Source of the DNA: Cryphonectria parasitica EP155
Lineage: Eukaryota; Ascomycota; Sordariomycetes; Diaporthales; Cryphonectriaceae
Reading direction: 5' to 3'
NCBI RefSeq assembly: GCF_011745365.1
Contig: NW_024468912.1
Span: 1,116,001 to 1,180,000 of the forward strand
Length of the DNA: 64,000 bases
Shown here piece after piece: positions 10,671 through 22,236 of the stretch (position 1 is its first letter; each line of letters opens with the position of its first letter). Both the position numbers and the translations under genes were made by a program. The notes under the pieces were generated by a model. It did no database searches, had not been told where the DNA came from, and saw nothing but the letters and a program-made list of their open reading frames with translations.

Positions 10671-13600
10671 TCAATACGCCCCAGCCCTCTTGGTCCAAGC
10701 AGGCATGGGACTCAGCCCAGGGTCCTGAATACCCGACTGGATCACCGCATCTGGCACCAACTGCAGACCACCGAGCTTGACCCCATCAGCTTCCTGAGAC
10801 CAGAGCGTCAGGGCAATGTAGTTGGTGCCAGCATAGTTCAGGATACCTTGAGGCACTGGAAAGCTTGTCTGCGGGCCCAGATTGTTGACTGGAGAGGAAG
10901 AGAGAGAAGAAGAGGGGGGAGATACAGTCAGCAACGATGAAGTTCAACTCGACGGTGCCCAGGAGAAAGGAGAATGAATACTTACTGTACTTCCCAAACT
11001 GATACCCGTTGACAAACAACTGCACCCTATAGTCCGCCGGACCATCATCCCCACCAGTCGAGTTGGCAAATACAAAGTTCATAGGCACATCCCACCCCTT
11101 GGGAACATCCAGGTCAAAGCTCGTCGCAAACAAGCCAACCCCAGCGCCGCCTTCCACCCCATCAGCAACAGGATTCTTACTCGCCCAGCCCTGGCTCGGC
11201 GGCGAGGGGAGATGATACCCTTGCCTCTCTGCAAACAAGCCGCCCTCGTTCATCGGCCCACGCGTCTGGTCGGCATAGTGCTCCCCGCCCAAGTTCCCCG
11301 TCACCTTCCACGCGATGTCGCTCTGCGGGTGTCCAGCGAGTGCGTAGTTCAGGATCCCGCGGGGCGTCTTCATCAGGTCGTACCCTGGCGTCCAGTTCGT
11401 CTCCTCGCCCATGTGGTCGATGAGGATGGTGATGACATACGTCTCACCCCTCGCCAGCGCACCGGAAGGGATCGTCAGGGTCTGGTTGACCCCAGCCGGC
11501 ACACCAGCGCCGTTGAAGGAGCCGAGATACGTAGCATTGACCCACACGGAGTGCCCGAAGCCAGAGCCGCCTTGGGTCTCGACGTAGAGAGAGGACTCGT
11601 TGCCCTGGGCGGTGAAGTGCCCGCGGTAGATGAGCGAGCCGGTGTGGTAGCCGTAGTCCCCAGCCACGAGCGAGGTGGGCGTCTGGAGCTGGAAGACGGT
11701 GCCCCAGTCGTCGCGGGCGTCGTCGGTGGTGTGGTTGTGGTTGGCGCTGGTCCACGCCGAGTCGTCGTACGAGGACTGGATCTCGGGGAGGGAGTCGATG
11801 TATGTCCAGTCCAGCGACGAGAGGTCAGGCACGTCGATGGTTGGTGGGGTGTATGTCAGCGTTGCAGAGAGGCGGCCGTTTGCAGACTTGACGCCGGATA
11901 CTTTGGCGCCGTTGAAGTAGATGTTGTTGGAGCCGGGGACGCCCGCGACAATCTCAAGCGTTGTGGTCTCGTTCAGGTCGCCAGTGAGGTACAGCGATGT
12001 GCCCACCTTGGCAGCCGTGCGGAGCAGGTATCCGCCGTTCGCAATGACGGTGTCCTTGGTCTGCGAGGTGTAGTTGGCGATGGGAGACGCCGCCTCGAGT
12101 TCCAGCACCCAGTAGTTGAAGGCATCGTTCCTCCACAGCAGATACACGTCGAGATTGCTTCCATAGTGCAGCACCTTTCTCTCTTCTGTGACCTCCCACT
12201 GCACGGCAACTGTGGATCCCACCGTCTCGATCTTGACCGTAGAGCTGTCGCCCTCGACTGTAGGTTTGCCCAGCTTCGAGGAGAAGGCGAGCTCGTGTGT
12301 CTCACCAGCTGTTCCATACAGCAACAGGACAGCCTTCTCGCCGCTGGTGCCGTGGGTATAGATGTCTGAGGACGAATAAACCAGGTTATAGCCACTGACG
12401 TCGTAGTCTGTAACTTGGATCTTTGAGTCGCGCCCATCGAGAGTCAACGTTCCTCCAAGCTGCGGAATGGTCACGTTGCCAGCACTGGTGGGGACGGTGA
12501 GGGTGTACGCAGTCGTGTCGAGGGAGGTGTAGTCAGAGTGCCGAGTCACGTAGAAGTTGGTCACGTTGCCAAAGAGGGGCGTGGTTGAGATGTCGGGCGT
12601 GCTGACGTACGAGGTGTTGGTCAGGTTTCCAGACGTGGCTGTCAGGTAAGCCGTCGAGGCCTTGACGAATTGAGCGATCAGTTTTGCTTCTGGATACTTC
12701 TCACGGATGATTGTGCGGTCCTCTTTGATTACTGCTCCGTAGTCGTAGGATGTGTAGGCACCTGGTTGTCCTAGGTTGCCCCAGTTGGTTCCTCCATATG
12801 TCTGTGGTGTTTGGTACTCGTTCATCAGTAGATGAGCAACTAAAGCAGGACTTGCCCTACATAGAGCAGATCATGATGGGAGTTGTCGTTACGTACCATG
12901 TAGAGGTTGAACATACCCATGCCGAAGCTGAGGAAGTTCTTGTAAAACACTCTCTCGGCCTCTGGGCCTATGAAAGCAGCACACTGGTCGAGATCCCAAG
13001 AACCACCCCAGTAAGCAATAGCACCCCCCTGTGACTCAGGCAGAGCTAGAAATGTCGATGGGCTTTGCTCGAGGTGCAATTCTCGAAAGTCAGTTGGAAG
13101 GGCACCAGCAGTCCATACCTCAGGTTCGCTGCCTGTCAGACATGTTGCATCAGTCTTGCGGTCCCCTTCTGGATGGGCTCTTGTAAATACTTCAACTCAC
13201 ATGTCCAGCCGATGGGATAGCTGTCAAATCCATAAACATCCGGCCCACCAGGCTCACCAGGCGTGAACAAGCCAATGGGGCTCGCCTCGTTGTTGACAAA
13301 AGGCACCGTCACTCCTGCATCGCGGAACAGCTCGACCACCTCCGTCATGTACTCGACATCCGGCCACTCGATCCAGGATGCGCCGTACGTGTACTCATTC
13401 TCGTACTGCATGGCAATCACGGGACCTCCATTGGTGATCTCAGCATCGGCAATAATCTTGCCGATATTCGCCACATAGTTCTTGGTCGCGTCGACATACC
13501 CGCTCTCGTTGGTCCGCAGGATGGCAGGCTGTCGCTGCAGCCAGCCTGGAAACCCGCCCCCGCTGACCTCGGCGTTGATATACGGCCCTGGCCGGGCGAG

Positions 13601-14072
13601 AAGGTACAGGCCAGCCTCGGCAGCGGCCTCGAAGAACGGCTCAAACGCAAAGACGCCCTCGGCGGTGAAGTCGCCCTGTGTACCCTCGAGCAGGCGCCAG
13701 TCAACGTAGAAGGAAACGCCCGTGTAGCCGAGGGCCTTGATCTTCTGGAAGACGTCCAGCCACAGCCCCGGAACCGGGAGCCGGAATGGGTGGAACTCTC
13801 CAGAATAGAACATGATGCGCTCGCCACGCACAAAGAGGGAGTAAGCGTCCCAGGTGACCTAATAATCCATGAGCTTGTTGTCACCAGAATATACCCTCTC
13901 ATAGTATAATCAATTGAGCAATGAACAAGTCACTTACCAGATCCTGAAGCGCATCTCGTCTCCCAGGGTCCAGGATCGTGAGCTGGCTGCCTCCAACGGC
14001 TGCTGCGAGCACTTGTATGCTAATACATAGCGATGCCACCGCCGCTGTTGTGACCCATTTGAATGTCACCAT
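10671..14072 (-). CDS. lacA: Secreted beta-galactosidase, GH35
   Basis: Extracellular beta-galactosidase that hydrolyses terminal beta-D-galactosyl residues. There are five exons: 14072-13938, 13858-13201, 13132-12897, 12801-10986 and 10888-10671. Phases agree and the total is 1020 aa, close to the ~1005 aa usual for fungal LacA. Residues 1 to about 24 form a signal peptide (MVTFKWVTTAAVASLCISIQ...). The TIM barrel carries GEFHPFR, ARPGPYINAE and the acid/base glutamate in YENEYTYG (E200). The nucleophile motif PESQGGA falls at about E297, matching the E200/E298 pair known for Aspergillus oryzae LacA. Exon 4 opens with TYGGTNWGNLGQPGAYTSYD, and the C-terminal jelly-roll part ends with FPVPQGILNYAGTNYIA. 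The gene converges with the lactate dehydrogenase gene, about 107 bp between stops. Confidence 0.95.
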
Positions 14073-15360
14073 CTTCTTGATGCTGGAGCCTCACGAGCGT
14101 GAGGTCCAAAGAAAAAAAACAAGGCTCGATGGCTGCCAAGAGGAAGAGGAAGAGGAGGAGACAGACCTTGGGCAAGAGTCGGTGGCACTCCTCATCACTT
14201 AAGCGGAGCCAGGCCTCACCTTATTAAATCATCGTCCCTTCACCGACGAAAAGAAAGAGCACAATTTCACCCCATGACGAAAGTCCATGCAGACCAAGAC
14301 CCCATTTCTCTCCTTCTCTCTGTGCTGCTCGCGGCCCATTTTCCTTAGTTGCGGGTGGACGTTCCGAGCAACCGCACTATCGAGGGCTGCTAACGCATGT
14401 TTGTTGATCGCTGGCTGGTGGAATTAATAGGAACCCCCGGGCGAAAGAACCGAGGCGGGTTTGGCAGGGTCGCTTGCATTCCCCCAGACCTTGTTGCTGG
14501 GGAAAAACAGAACAGTGGGGCGAACGATGAAGATGATGCCTGTAATCATGGCCAGGGTGCCTGCAGATTGGGGCATGCGGAGTGCTGGTCCTTGCAGTAA
14601 AGGCTAATATCAAAAGACCATGTGTGAGTTGAGGTTGAGGTGGCTTTCGAACCTGTGATGCTCATGATGTAAGGAGGAGCAACAAGAATCAACAAACCCT
14701 TTACGATGGCGATATAACTGCTTAGTGTTTTGGTTATCTATCATAACTTAAATACATATGTACTTGAGCATAATGTACTATTCAATGATTTTCGGCTCCA
14801 CCTGGGCGAGTATATACCAAATTCACCACCTCCTCTTGCGCAAAGATGTATTCGTTGTAACAATGATTGAATTCTGTGACATGATGGATGCAGTGATCAT
14901 AGATTCGAAGATGGCATTTGACAAGCATGAGGACATCCGTCCTATATCTAGCAGTGTTGATAATTAGTCGCCATCGTCCACAATTTCTGCAATATAGCCA
15001 GTCGGTCAGGCGCCCAGGTGGATCATTGCACCACTGCACATAAAGTCCAGAGAAAAACGGAGAAGATGCATGGTGATAGTGACGATTCAAAGAAGCAGTA
15101 ATCCAAGACTGGTCTTGATTACGAGGTATAGTAAGAATAGCATGTACACATTACTAAAGTCTCCATCTCGATGTCTCAAGAATTTTGTTCTGGAACTCAG
15201 CCATCAAAGTATAATAACACAGGGCAAACTCAACCCAGGACGTGTACCATCAACAGCAGGGCTTTTTTTCCATGCATGTATCGTAACCATTCATAATAAT
15301 TATCCATGAAACATTTCCCCTCCATAAGCAGTGATGGCAAGAGTTTTTTCGTGCCAATCA
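14073..15360. other. Intergenic, no gene seen
   Basis: Upstream region of the beta-galactosidase and downstream region of the spherulin-4 gene. It has only short frames without domains. TTTAATAAGG on the minus strand near 14219-14228 could be a weak TATA element. Confidence 0.45.
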
Positions 15361-16188
15361 CTACTGCAAATTCGTCAGGATCTCCGCCACCATGCCAAGG
15401 GCAGCTGGGTTGTCCACCGTAGTGGCGTGGTTGTAATCATAATCCAGGATGTTGACACTATCCACACCAGCCTCGACAAAAGCACCCAGCCACTCCTCCA
15501 GGGTATCACTGTCCAGGCCCGCCCGGGCAAAGTCATACAGCAGCCAGCTCGTCCTCGCCGCCTTGCCCTCGGGAATAACGAGGGCCATCTGCGTGGGATC
15601 AAAGTCGGATGCCTGGGTCTCGTCGACGAGAACCACATCCGCCAGGGTGCCGTCAAAGTACTCTGGGTGGTTCGAGACGGTGCCGAGGTTGTAGATGACC
15701 TGGGAGCCGTCGATGGCCGCAAAGGCGGAACGGGCCCAGTCAGTGATGTTCGCCATGTACGGCAGGTCGTTCGGGCCGCCGTCGCCGTCCCAGCCGGCGG
15801 GGACCTGGTCGAAGAAGATGCCGTCCACAGTGAGGTCGTTCTTTTCCTCCGTGTTCCAGTTGGCCCAGTTCAGGATGTCCGTCACGACATCGTCCGTGGC
15901 CCGGGCGCCGTAAGAGGTGTACACGTAGCCCAAGGTTTGGACGTTGTGATAGGCATTGAGGAGGCCAACTGCTTGCTGCCAGTCGTTGTTGTAGCCTGGG
16001 GTGTCTCCGCCGGGCCCGTTGTTACAGTTGAGGATGACTTGGAATTCAAGATCGGGGTTGCCATCGATGGCTTCATAGACTGGCTTCCATGCGGCCCCTT
16101 CCTTCGTCGGGTAGACGTAAAGAGGCAGAAGTAGTTTTGTCGCCGAGGCGGCTGAAAGAAAGGATAGGAGAAGGGGTATGGTCTGCAT
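15361..16188 (-). CDS. Spherulin-4/GH135-type secreted protein
   Basis: One-exon gene, 275 aa, with a signal peptide (MQTIPLLLSFLSAASA). It belongs to the spherulation-specific family 4 (Spherulin4), whose characterised fungal member Sph3 is a GH135 galactosaminogalactan hydrolase. The family's TIM-barrel blocks are visible: LLLPLYVYP at the start, a strand with FQVILNCNNGPG, TLGYVYTSYG, VDGIFFDQVP with the acidic residue expected at the catalytic face, VIYNLGTVSN, VLVDETQ and SVNILDYDYN. The length equals that of stand-alone Spherulin4 proteins. It may trim the fungus's own exopolysaccharide. The substrate is inference because the family also holds uncharacterised members. An oligo(dA/dT) tract (16201-16242) lies just upstream of the start. 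Confidence 0.88.
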   Translation of the reverse strand: MQTIPLLLSFLSAASATKLLLPLYVYPTKEGAAWKPVYEAIDGNPDLEFQVILNCNNGPGGDTPGYNNDWQQAVGLLNAYHNVQTLGYVYTSYGARATDDVVTDILNWANWNTEEKNDLTVDGIFFDQVPAGWDGDGGPNDLPYMANITDWARSAFAAIDGSQVIYNLGTVSNHPEYFDGTLADVVLVDETQASDFDPTQMALVIPEGKAARTSWLLYDFARAGLDSDTLEEWLGAFVEAGVDSVNILDYDYNHATTVDNPAALGMVAEILTNLQ

Positions 16189-16200
16189 GATGATGGGGGT

Positions 16201-16242
16201 TTTTTTTTAAAAAAAAATAAAAATAAAAAAAATAAAAAAAAA
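16201..16242. repeat. T9/A-rich tract
   Basis: T9 followed by A-rich runs broken by single T, directly upstream of the spherulin-4 start. It may act as a nucleosome-excluding promoter element (inference). Confidence 0.7.
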
Positions 16243-18359
16243 TATGGTTCGAGTCTTTCCTGAGGCCTAGAGATGCTCGTTAAAGAAGGATGTAAGTACC
16301 ACTGTTAACAAACTCGCATAGAAACTGGAGAGCAAGGGGGATAAAAAGCAACGAGGACTGTGTGGATGTATCCAACTTTATACTTTAATGTCATCAGAAA
16401 ATCTCATGCTGAAAACAAAACAACGCTCGTTGGGATTGCGGTGGCCACAAGCCACGACGCGTTAGGCGGGCCTCTCTACGTCTTGGAGGGAGGTTACTTA
16501 TGTATCGGTCAAGAATCATGGTAGGCTATCAGTTGATGAGACATTCCAGTGCCAGATGAGTTCCGGTAATGTTGTTGTACTCTTTGCTACGAAATGATCA
16601 GGCCAAGCTGATTTTCTCCCCTTGGTAGGAATACTTTCTATGGTATTGTAGGTTCGAGGGGATGACAGGAATGTTCTGATATTGCTTCTCAAGATTACTA
16701 CACTGCTACATAAGCCCTTTGCTGTCTTCCCGCATTGGCACATGGCTCAGCTTGCCGCGGGCAGTGTGGCAAATCATGCTCGTAACAATAAACAAATACA
16801 TACATACTTAAGTACTCTTGACACTCTAGACTGCCAAGGATCTAAATGGCCCAGCGGCTCAGATGAACCCGTGGGAAGTCTGTGAGTCCAGACCTTGGAC
16901 CTCCGGGGCAAATGAGACTACCTAGATGGGAAGAATGTTGATTTGCTATTGTCAACAACCCAGTCACAATTCATGTGAGTCTGAAGAATCTCAAGACTGT
17001 GAAAGTTTCATCCTCTTGCAATTGGATTCTTTTGAACGAATAGCTACTGTAGATTCTAGTGTACTGTCATTGGCAGGGCGAGCCAATTGTTAACCAACCA
17101 GAACATACACGCATTCCCCGTCAGTATCGTCATTGGTAAGTCTGCAAGTAAGACATGAAAAAGGCCGAGCTAGAGCCTGGTCAGCGGCACGGTGACGCTT
17201 TGAGTACTTCTGTAAGGTCACAACTGGGAGTCCATTCTGTATTTACTATGGTTCGTGCTCAGAAACATTAGGCACTTCCGGGTGACAATCTCCCCAAGGG
17301 GGTCGCTTCAACTTGCCTACGAGCTGACACATGTGGCAATCTACGCGGCAGGCATCCAGTAGAAAGAATTGCTAGCTCGAGCCTCACACGGGACTGGCCG
17401 TGGCTGGAATGCATTCTGGGTCTTGCCGTCGACTTGTTCCCTCCAGTCCTGTCTTCTAATAATGGCTTTGTGAAAATTGTGCAGGATTTATGACCTTAGC
17501 CAGAACTTTCGTTCCTGCTGACACATGCAGTCATTGGATCACATTATGCAATCTTTATAGACGTATGAATGACCACAACAGCCTTTTTGATACTTGAGCT
17601 CTCAGCGGCCCTATTTGAAAATTGTATGTCGCCTCTCATCACCTGTAATGAGCAGCCTCATTTGGCAGTGTGTATCATTCAATTACCAACGGCCATCGTG
17701 GGAGACGTTCGAGAAGTTGACGCGAAGTGACGCTACTGTTTCTATGAAATATGATGAAGATTAGTAGGGAACCTGTTGTGGAGGAAGAGAGGCTATATGC
17801 AAAGGCTCGTTATGAAATAAACCGAGGGGGTAATGAATTATCCCCCCGATGGAGAGGAAACTTTGGTCTCCAATAAATATAGGCCTGGCCTGGGGGTTCC
17901 GAGCTCCAGGGCGAACGTTGCCGGAACAGGGCCGAACATCGCAGCGCTTCAGGGCCTTCTCCAACAGGTTCAAGTCCGTGGTGCCCCGCTATGCCCCACT
18001 CTATCCCACGCCAACCCCCGCGCTTTCCTCAGTATGCTTGCCGATTTGCCCCTCCATCGTACTTGCTTTGGTAGCACACGGTAAATAGCTGCCCCTCCAT
18101 GGCAATTGCCTTTCATTGAGTAATTATCATCGTCTTGGAGAGTTTCGTGTTACACCCAATTTCTTCCTTTATTTCTTCTTTCCTCTTTTCTCTCTTCCTA
18201 CACCAAAGGGGCTCATATAGACACCTTCTTCTTGTGACCATCAACCTGCTTCTCCAGCAACTACTCTCGGTCTCCCACTCGTCCACCTTCACACGTCTAC
18301 CATCCTCTTCCCATTCCCCCTACCAACGATAGCAGCAGCAACAGCAGCGGCAAGCCAAG
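16243..18359. other. Intergenic, no gene seen
   Basis: About 2 kb between divergent genes, with only short frames. The last ~250 bp are pyrimidine-rich (TTCTTTCCTCTTTTCTCTC and similar), a common feature of ascomycete promoters and 5' leaders, and lead into the hydroxyacid dehydrogenase. Confidence 0.45.
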
Positions 18360-19328
18360 ATGAAGCTCCTCGTGCCCACACCAGAGTCCTGCAACAGGTC
18401 GCTCGTCCTCGACATTCAGTCCATCGAGGGCTTTCCCGTGACCATCCACCCTTACAACGTCAAGGAGCTCATCCCCGAGGATCTTATCGACGCCGAGTTC
18501 CTCGTGACTTGGACCAACTCAGCCGCCAACCTCTCCGATGCCGCCAAGCGCATGAAGAACCTGAAATGGATCCAGTCATGCGCCGCGGGTCCCAACGACG
18601 TCTTCGCTGCGGGCTTTGACCCGAACAAGATTGTCATCTGCACCGGGTCGGGTCTCCACGACCACACCGTCGCCGAGCACACCCTGGGCATGCTGCTCAA
18701 CGCCGCCCGCCGCTTCTACGAGATGCGCGAATATCAGCTCCGCAGCGAGTGGCCCCAACACCTGGGTGGGCCCCAGCCGGACCGACCCAAGGACCAGTTC
18801 ACCACGCTGCGCGACGCCACCGTGACCATCTGGGGCTTTGGCAACATCGCCAAGACGCTGGCGCCGTGGTTGGTCGCGCTGGGCGCCACGGTGCGCGGCG
18901 TGGCGAGGAAGCCCGGCGTCCGTGACGGGTATGAGGTGTATGGCGAGGACCAGCTCTCCGAGGTGCTGAAGACGACGGACGCACTGGTCATGATCCTGCC
19001 GGGCGACGAGTCCACCAAGCACTCCCTCAACAAGGAGAGGCTGGCCCTGCTGCCCAAGCACGCGTGGGTGGTCAACGTGGGCCGGGGTATATGTATCGAC
19101 GAGGAGGCACTGTACGAGGCCCTGTCCAAGGAAGAGATTGGAGGCGCCGCGCTGGACGTCTTTGACAAGGAGCCTCTGCCGAAGGACTCTAAGCTCTGGA
19201 AGGTCAAGAATTGCCTGGTCAGCCCTCACGCCGCTGGTGGTAGGCCACAGGGCGCCGAGGTCCTGATCACGGAGAACCTGAGGAGGTTTCTGGCCGGGCA
19301 GAACCTCAAGAACGTGATAAAACTCTAA
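18360..19328 (+). CDS. D-isomer-specific 2-hydroxyacid dehydrogenase
   Basis: NAD(P)-dependent oxidoreductase that interconverts 2-keto and D-2-hydroxy acids. It is one exon of 322 aa, which is the usual length. The substrate domain forms the first ~100 residues (NLKWIQSCAAGPNDV). The Rossmann fold begins at about residue 155 with TIWGFGNIAKTLAPW, the G-x-G-x2-A nucleotide motif, and ALGATVRGVARKPG supplies the cofactor-specificity loop. VNVGRGICIDEEAL carries the catalytic arginine region and GAALDVFDKEPLP the conserved acid. SPHAAGG holds the catalytic histidine (about H288). An arginine rather than an acid in the cofactor loop (VARKPG) would suit NADPH, so it may be a glyoxylate/hydroxypyruvate-type reductase. 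It is convergent with the CMD-family gene. Confidence 0.92.
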   Translation: MKLLVPTPESCNRSLVLDIQSIEGFPVTIHPYNVKELIPEDLIDAEFLVTWTNSAANLSDAAKRMKNLKWIQSCAAGPNDVFAAGFDPNKIVICTGSGLHDHTVAEHTLGMLLNAARRFYEMREYQLRSEWPQHLGGPQPDRPKDQFTTLRDATVTIWGFGNIAKTLAPWLVALGATVRGVARKPGVRDGYEVYGEDQLSEVLKTTDALVMILPGDESTKHSLNKERLALLPKHAWVVNVGRGICIDEEALYEALSKEEIGGAALDVFDKEPLPKDSKLWKVKNCLVSPHAAGGRPQGAEVLITENLRRFLAGQNLKNVIKL

Positions 19329-19494
19329 ACCATTGGCTGATTGGCTGACTGCCAGAAAGGCTGGCTAGCATGGATAGAATTGATAATAGACCAAGTCGTT
19401 TCAAACCATTCTTGTCACTCACATCTTCATTCAGCAAGCCAGGACACTACCTAGGTATTTCTTCAATATTCGATCAACCGTGGCAAGCTGGCAC

Positions 19495-19974
19495 TCAATT
19501 CTCCTTGGCCGCATTAATCACCCTCTCCGCCACCCTGAACCCTTCCAGCCCAGCCGGCATGCCGCAGTAGATGGCCGCCTGCAGCAACGTCTCCCGAATC
19601 TCCTCCACGCTCGCCCCGTTGGTGAGCGCCCCCCGCACATGGGTTGCCAGCTCTGTGGACCTGTTCAGCGCCACCAGCATAGCCACGTTGAGCAGCGACC
19701 GCGTCTTCCTCTCCAGCACGTCCTCGCCGCGCGCCCACACGGAGCCCCAGCAGGCCTCGGTCACCAGCTCCTGCATGGGGCGGTTAAACTCGGTGAGGTT
19801 GGTCTTGAGGGCCGTGTCGACGTATTGGGAGCCGTTCACCTCGCGCCGTACCCTGAGGCCTTCTTCAAAGAGGGTTTTGTGGGCGTCGGAGAGGGTCGTA
19901 GTGGTGTTGTTGGAGGGGCTGGTGGTGGCTTGGGCCGCTTTGGCCGCGTCGGTTGGGTTGTTGGGGGAGCTCAT
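19495..19974 (-). CDS. Carboxymuconolactone decarboxylase family protein
   Basis: Single-exon gene, 159 aa. The first ~30 residues are Ser/Thr/Asn-rich and the rest matches the CMD fold (PF02627): TRSLLNVAMLVALNR, ELATHVRGALTNGASVEEIR, ETLLQAAIYCGMPAG and a closing FRVAERV helix. Relatives include 4-carboxymuconolactone decarboxylase of the protocatechuate pathway and gamma-lactone-handling homologues in fungal catabolism and secondary metabolism. The ELATHVRGALTNG block is typical of the decarboxylase branch and there is no AhpD-type CxxC redox pair. I chose ATG 19974 because sequence upstream is non-coding in character. It sits tail-to-tail with the hydroxyacid dehydrogenase and upstream of another oxidoreductase on the same strand. 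The physiological substrate is not known. Confidence 0.88.
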   Translation of the reverse strand: MSSPNNPTDAAKAAQATTSPSNNTTTTLSDAHKTLFEEGLRVRREVNGSQYVDTALKTNLTEFNRPMQELVTEACWGSVWARGEDVLERKTRSLLNVAMLVALNRSTELATHVRGALTNGASVEEIRETLLQAAIYCGMPAGLEGFRVAERVINAAKEN

Positions 19975-20481
19975 TGTGATGTGTTTGAGGAAGAAGTAGT
20001 ACAGATTGCTCGTAAGGGTCAGCCGAGGAAAAAAAAAGGGGTTTTCTTGCTGTTGAGTGTGATAAATTATTCCAGTCTTGGACGGAATGGTCAAGTCCAA
20101 AGAATACAGGTGTTCATAAGATGTTCCAGTCTTCTAATGTTCGGAACCTTTTAGTCTCTCCATGCATGAATTGCTTGACTCCGCACTTCTCGTACATGGA
20201 CTGACGTCTTTCTGCACATAGTACACACTTGAAGTCTGTTTCCCCTCACACGGCATACAGAAGAATTCACCATCGGGGGCTTCGGCAAGTCCTGGAGCGT
20301 ATGATCACAACTTGGAGGAAATGATCGTAACTGATTCTACATGCGCTACTATTTCAGGAAAGAAAATCAGTGTGATCTGGGTCATGAAGATAGTTGTTGG
20401 TGTAATGTAAAATACTTAATTACTGAGTCTGTAATTGAATGAATTACATGTAGGTTTCTTCTTTCAGCAATATCCTCTCCT
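19975..20481. other. Intergenic, no gene seen
   Basis: Promoter of the CMD gene and 3' region of the dehydrogenase at 20482. Nothing further seen. Confidence 0.5.
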
Positions 20482-21613
20482 CTAATTATTACTTTCCTTC
20501 TCCAGCTTTTTCTTCTTCTTCTCTTCCCAGTCCTCCTCTCCCCCCAAGAAACGATAAATCACCCTCGAGTCCAAGTCTCTACACCTCGGATCCTCGCTGG
20601 CCTCAATATACGCCTTCAAACCACAATCCGCCAGCACCAGCCTCGCCCCCACATCCTCAGCCACCTGTACCGCCAGGCCAACATCCTTACGCATCAGCTG
20701 GATCTTGAACCCGCCCTCGTACCCATGACTGGACGGCGCGGCAGGACACACGCCCGGCACGGGGTTCCACCTGTCACACATGGCCGACTGCGCCGTGCTG
20801 CGGGAGAAGACGCGCTGGATCAGGCGCGGGTCCATGCCGGCGCGCATCCCCAGGTTCATGGCCTCGGCCGTCGCGAGCGAGATCATGGCCGAGCAGTAGT
20901 TGTTGGTCAGCTTGGCCGTGACGCCCAGCGAGGGTCCGCCGCAGGGGATCACGTGCCGGCCCATGAGGCCCAGCAGGCTGCGCAGCGCAGGGAGCGCCGG
21001 GGCGTCCTCGCTGCAGCCGACCATGAAGGTGAGCGTGGCCTCGCGCGCGCCCAATTCTCCGCCTGACACGGGCGCGTCGACAAAGGTGGCCTGCGGGTGG
21101 CGCTGGCGGGTCTCGGCCAGGACGGCGAGGGATGTCTCCCTGTCTATGGTGGAGCAGTCGACGAGGTGTCTGGGTGCTGGGCTCGCGGCGAGGATCCCGT
21201 TTTCTTGGTCTAAGAATGCGGCGCGGACGTGGGAGCCTTCGGGGACCATGGTGAAGACGGTGGTCTGGTAATGGTTAGATTTGGGATGGTTTCTTCTTCG
21301 TCTTCCTTTCCTCTCTCCTTTGCTGTATCCTTGGTTTCGCCAACAGCAGGTGATTGTATTTCTTGAGGCGGTGATTATTAGTGTTTGTGAGAACAAGTGC
21401 TAGACTTACAGCATTTTCAGTGGCCTCCTTTGATGAGCTGCAGGAGATGACCGACTCTGAATGTTTTTCTTTAAATCTGTTCATGGCATCCGCAGAGACA
21501 TCGTAGATGTACATCTTGGACCCGTCAGGTAATTTGGTAATTAGGTTGCTCGCCATTGGGAAGCCCATGGTCCCTAGACCGATGAAGCCAACAAACAAAG
21601 GCTCTTGATTCAT
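20482..21613 (-). CDS. 3-hydroxyisobutyrate dehydrogenase-like protein
   Basis: Beta-hydroxyacid dehydrogenase family member (NAD-binding 2 plus C-terminal helical domain), 328 aa. Exons are 21613-21410 and 21264-20482, with a 145-nt GTAAGT..CAG intron in phase 0. The N-terminal nucleotide fold opens with FIGLGTMGFPMASNL. TVFTMVPEG follows the join, then VDCSTID and the substrate signature VDAPVSGGELGA. The catalytic lysine is in VTAKLTNNYCSAM (K186). Enzymes of this family oxidise 3-hydroxyisobutyrate, tartronate semialdehyde or related beta-hydroxy acids. The exact substrate cannot be read from these motifs. The C-terminus has a Lys/Glu-rich extension (WEEKKKKKLEKES). It lies between the CMD-family and metallo-beta-lactamase-fold genes on the same strand. 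Confidence 0.9.
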
Positions 21614-22236
21614 CTTGAACTATGTTGAATACTAGATGATAGTATAGATCGATGATGATATGTGTCAAATATCACAGGACCAAGTCAACTTGATCCACCT
21701 TGCAATTCTAAGTGAAATGCTCAGATCTTTGGACAGTGGTTGGAGTGCTGGCGGAGAAGCATTGCCCCTTGGAGAAGATGCAGTGGTCGGCCAGCACTTC
21801 CAATGCCGAGTGCATGACCATTGTCCCACGTAAAGGTGCACACAGTGATCTCAAGTTTCCCCGCCGGTTCATCACCCATCTCCGCACGCTCGCAGTGGTA
21901 GCTCTCCATGCCAAGGGAACTCATTCCTCCTCTCGGCAAGTGGCAATGAGTTACATGTAGATGGACGCTGTTCTGTAGCAGATGACGGCGAACGTGTTCT
22001 CGTGGAGACCATGTTAGACATAGAAAAACAAGGCCTCTTGGAATGCTTGTTAGACCTGGGGAAGCATGTCATGTCACCCTGTTCATATTAACACGAGGAG
22101 TTATCGTCATTTTATTATTGTAGACACCCATCCTGATATTTCTTTCCAAACACGGTACCGCTCGAGAGATGTTACTGTCTTTGATGGGAAGTTGATGCTT
22201 CGTCCTAAGAAGCCGGTGTAAATAATACCTGAAACC
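21614..22236. other. Intergenic, no gene seen
   Basis: Short frames on both strands around 21710-21960 lack recognisable features. Confidence 0.45.

Noticed and set aside
11212..12369. 385-aa open frame on the plus strand
   Set aside because: It lies wholly antisense to exon 4 of the beta-galactosidase. It is a by-product of GC-rich third positions and has no domain.
15331..16134. 267-aa open frame on the plus strand
   Set aside because: Antisense to the spherulin-4 gene, which has a signal peptide and family motifs.
18576..19229. 217-aa open frame on the minus strand
   Set aside because: Antisense to the D-2-hydroxyacid dehydrogenase.
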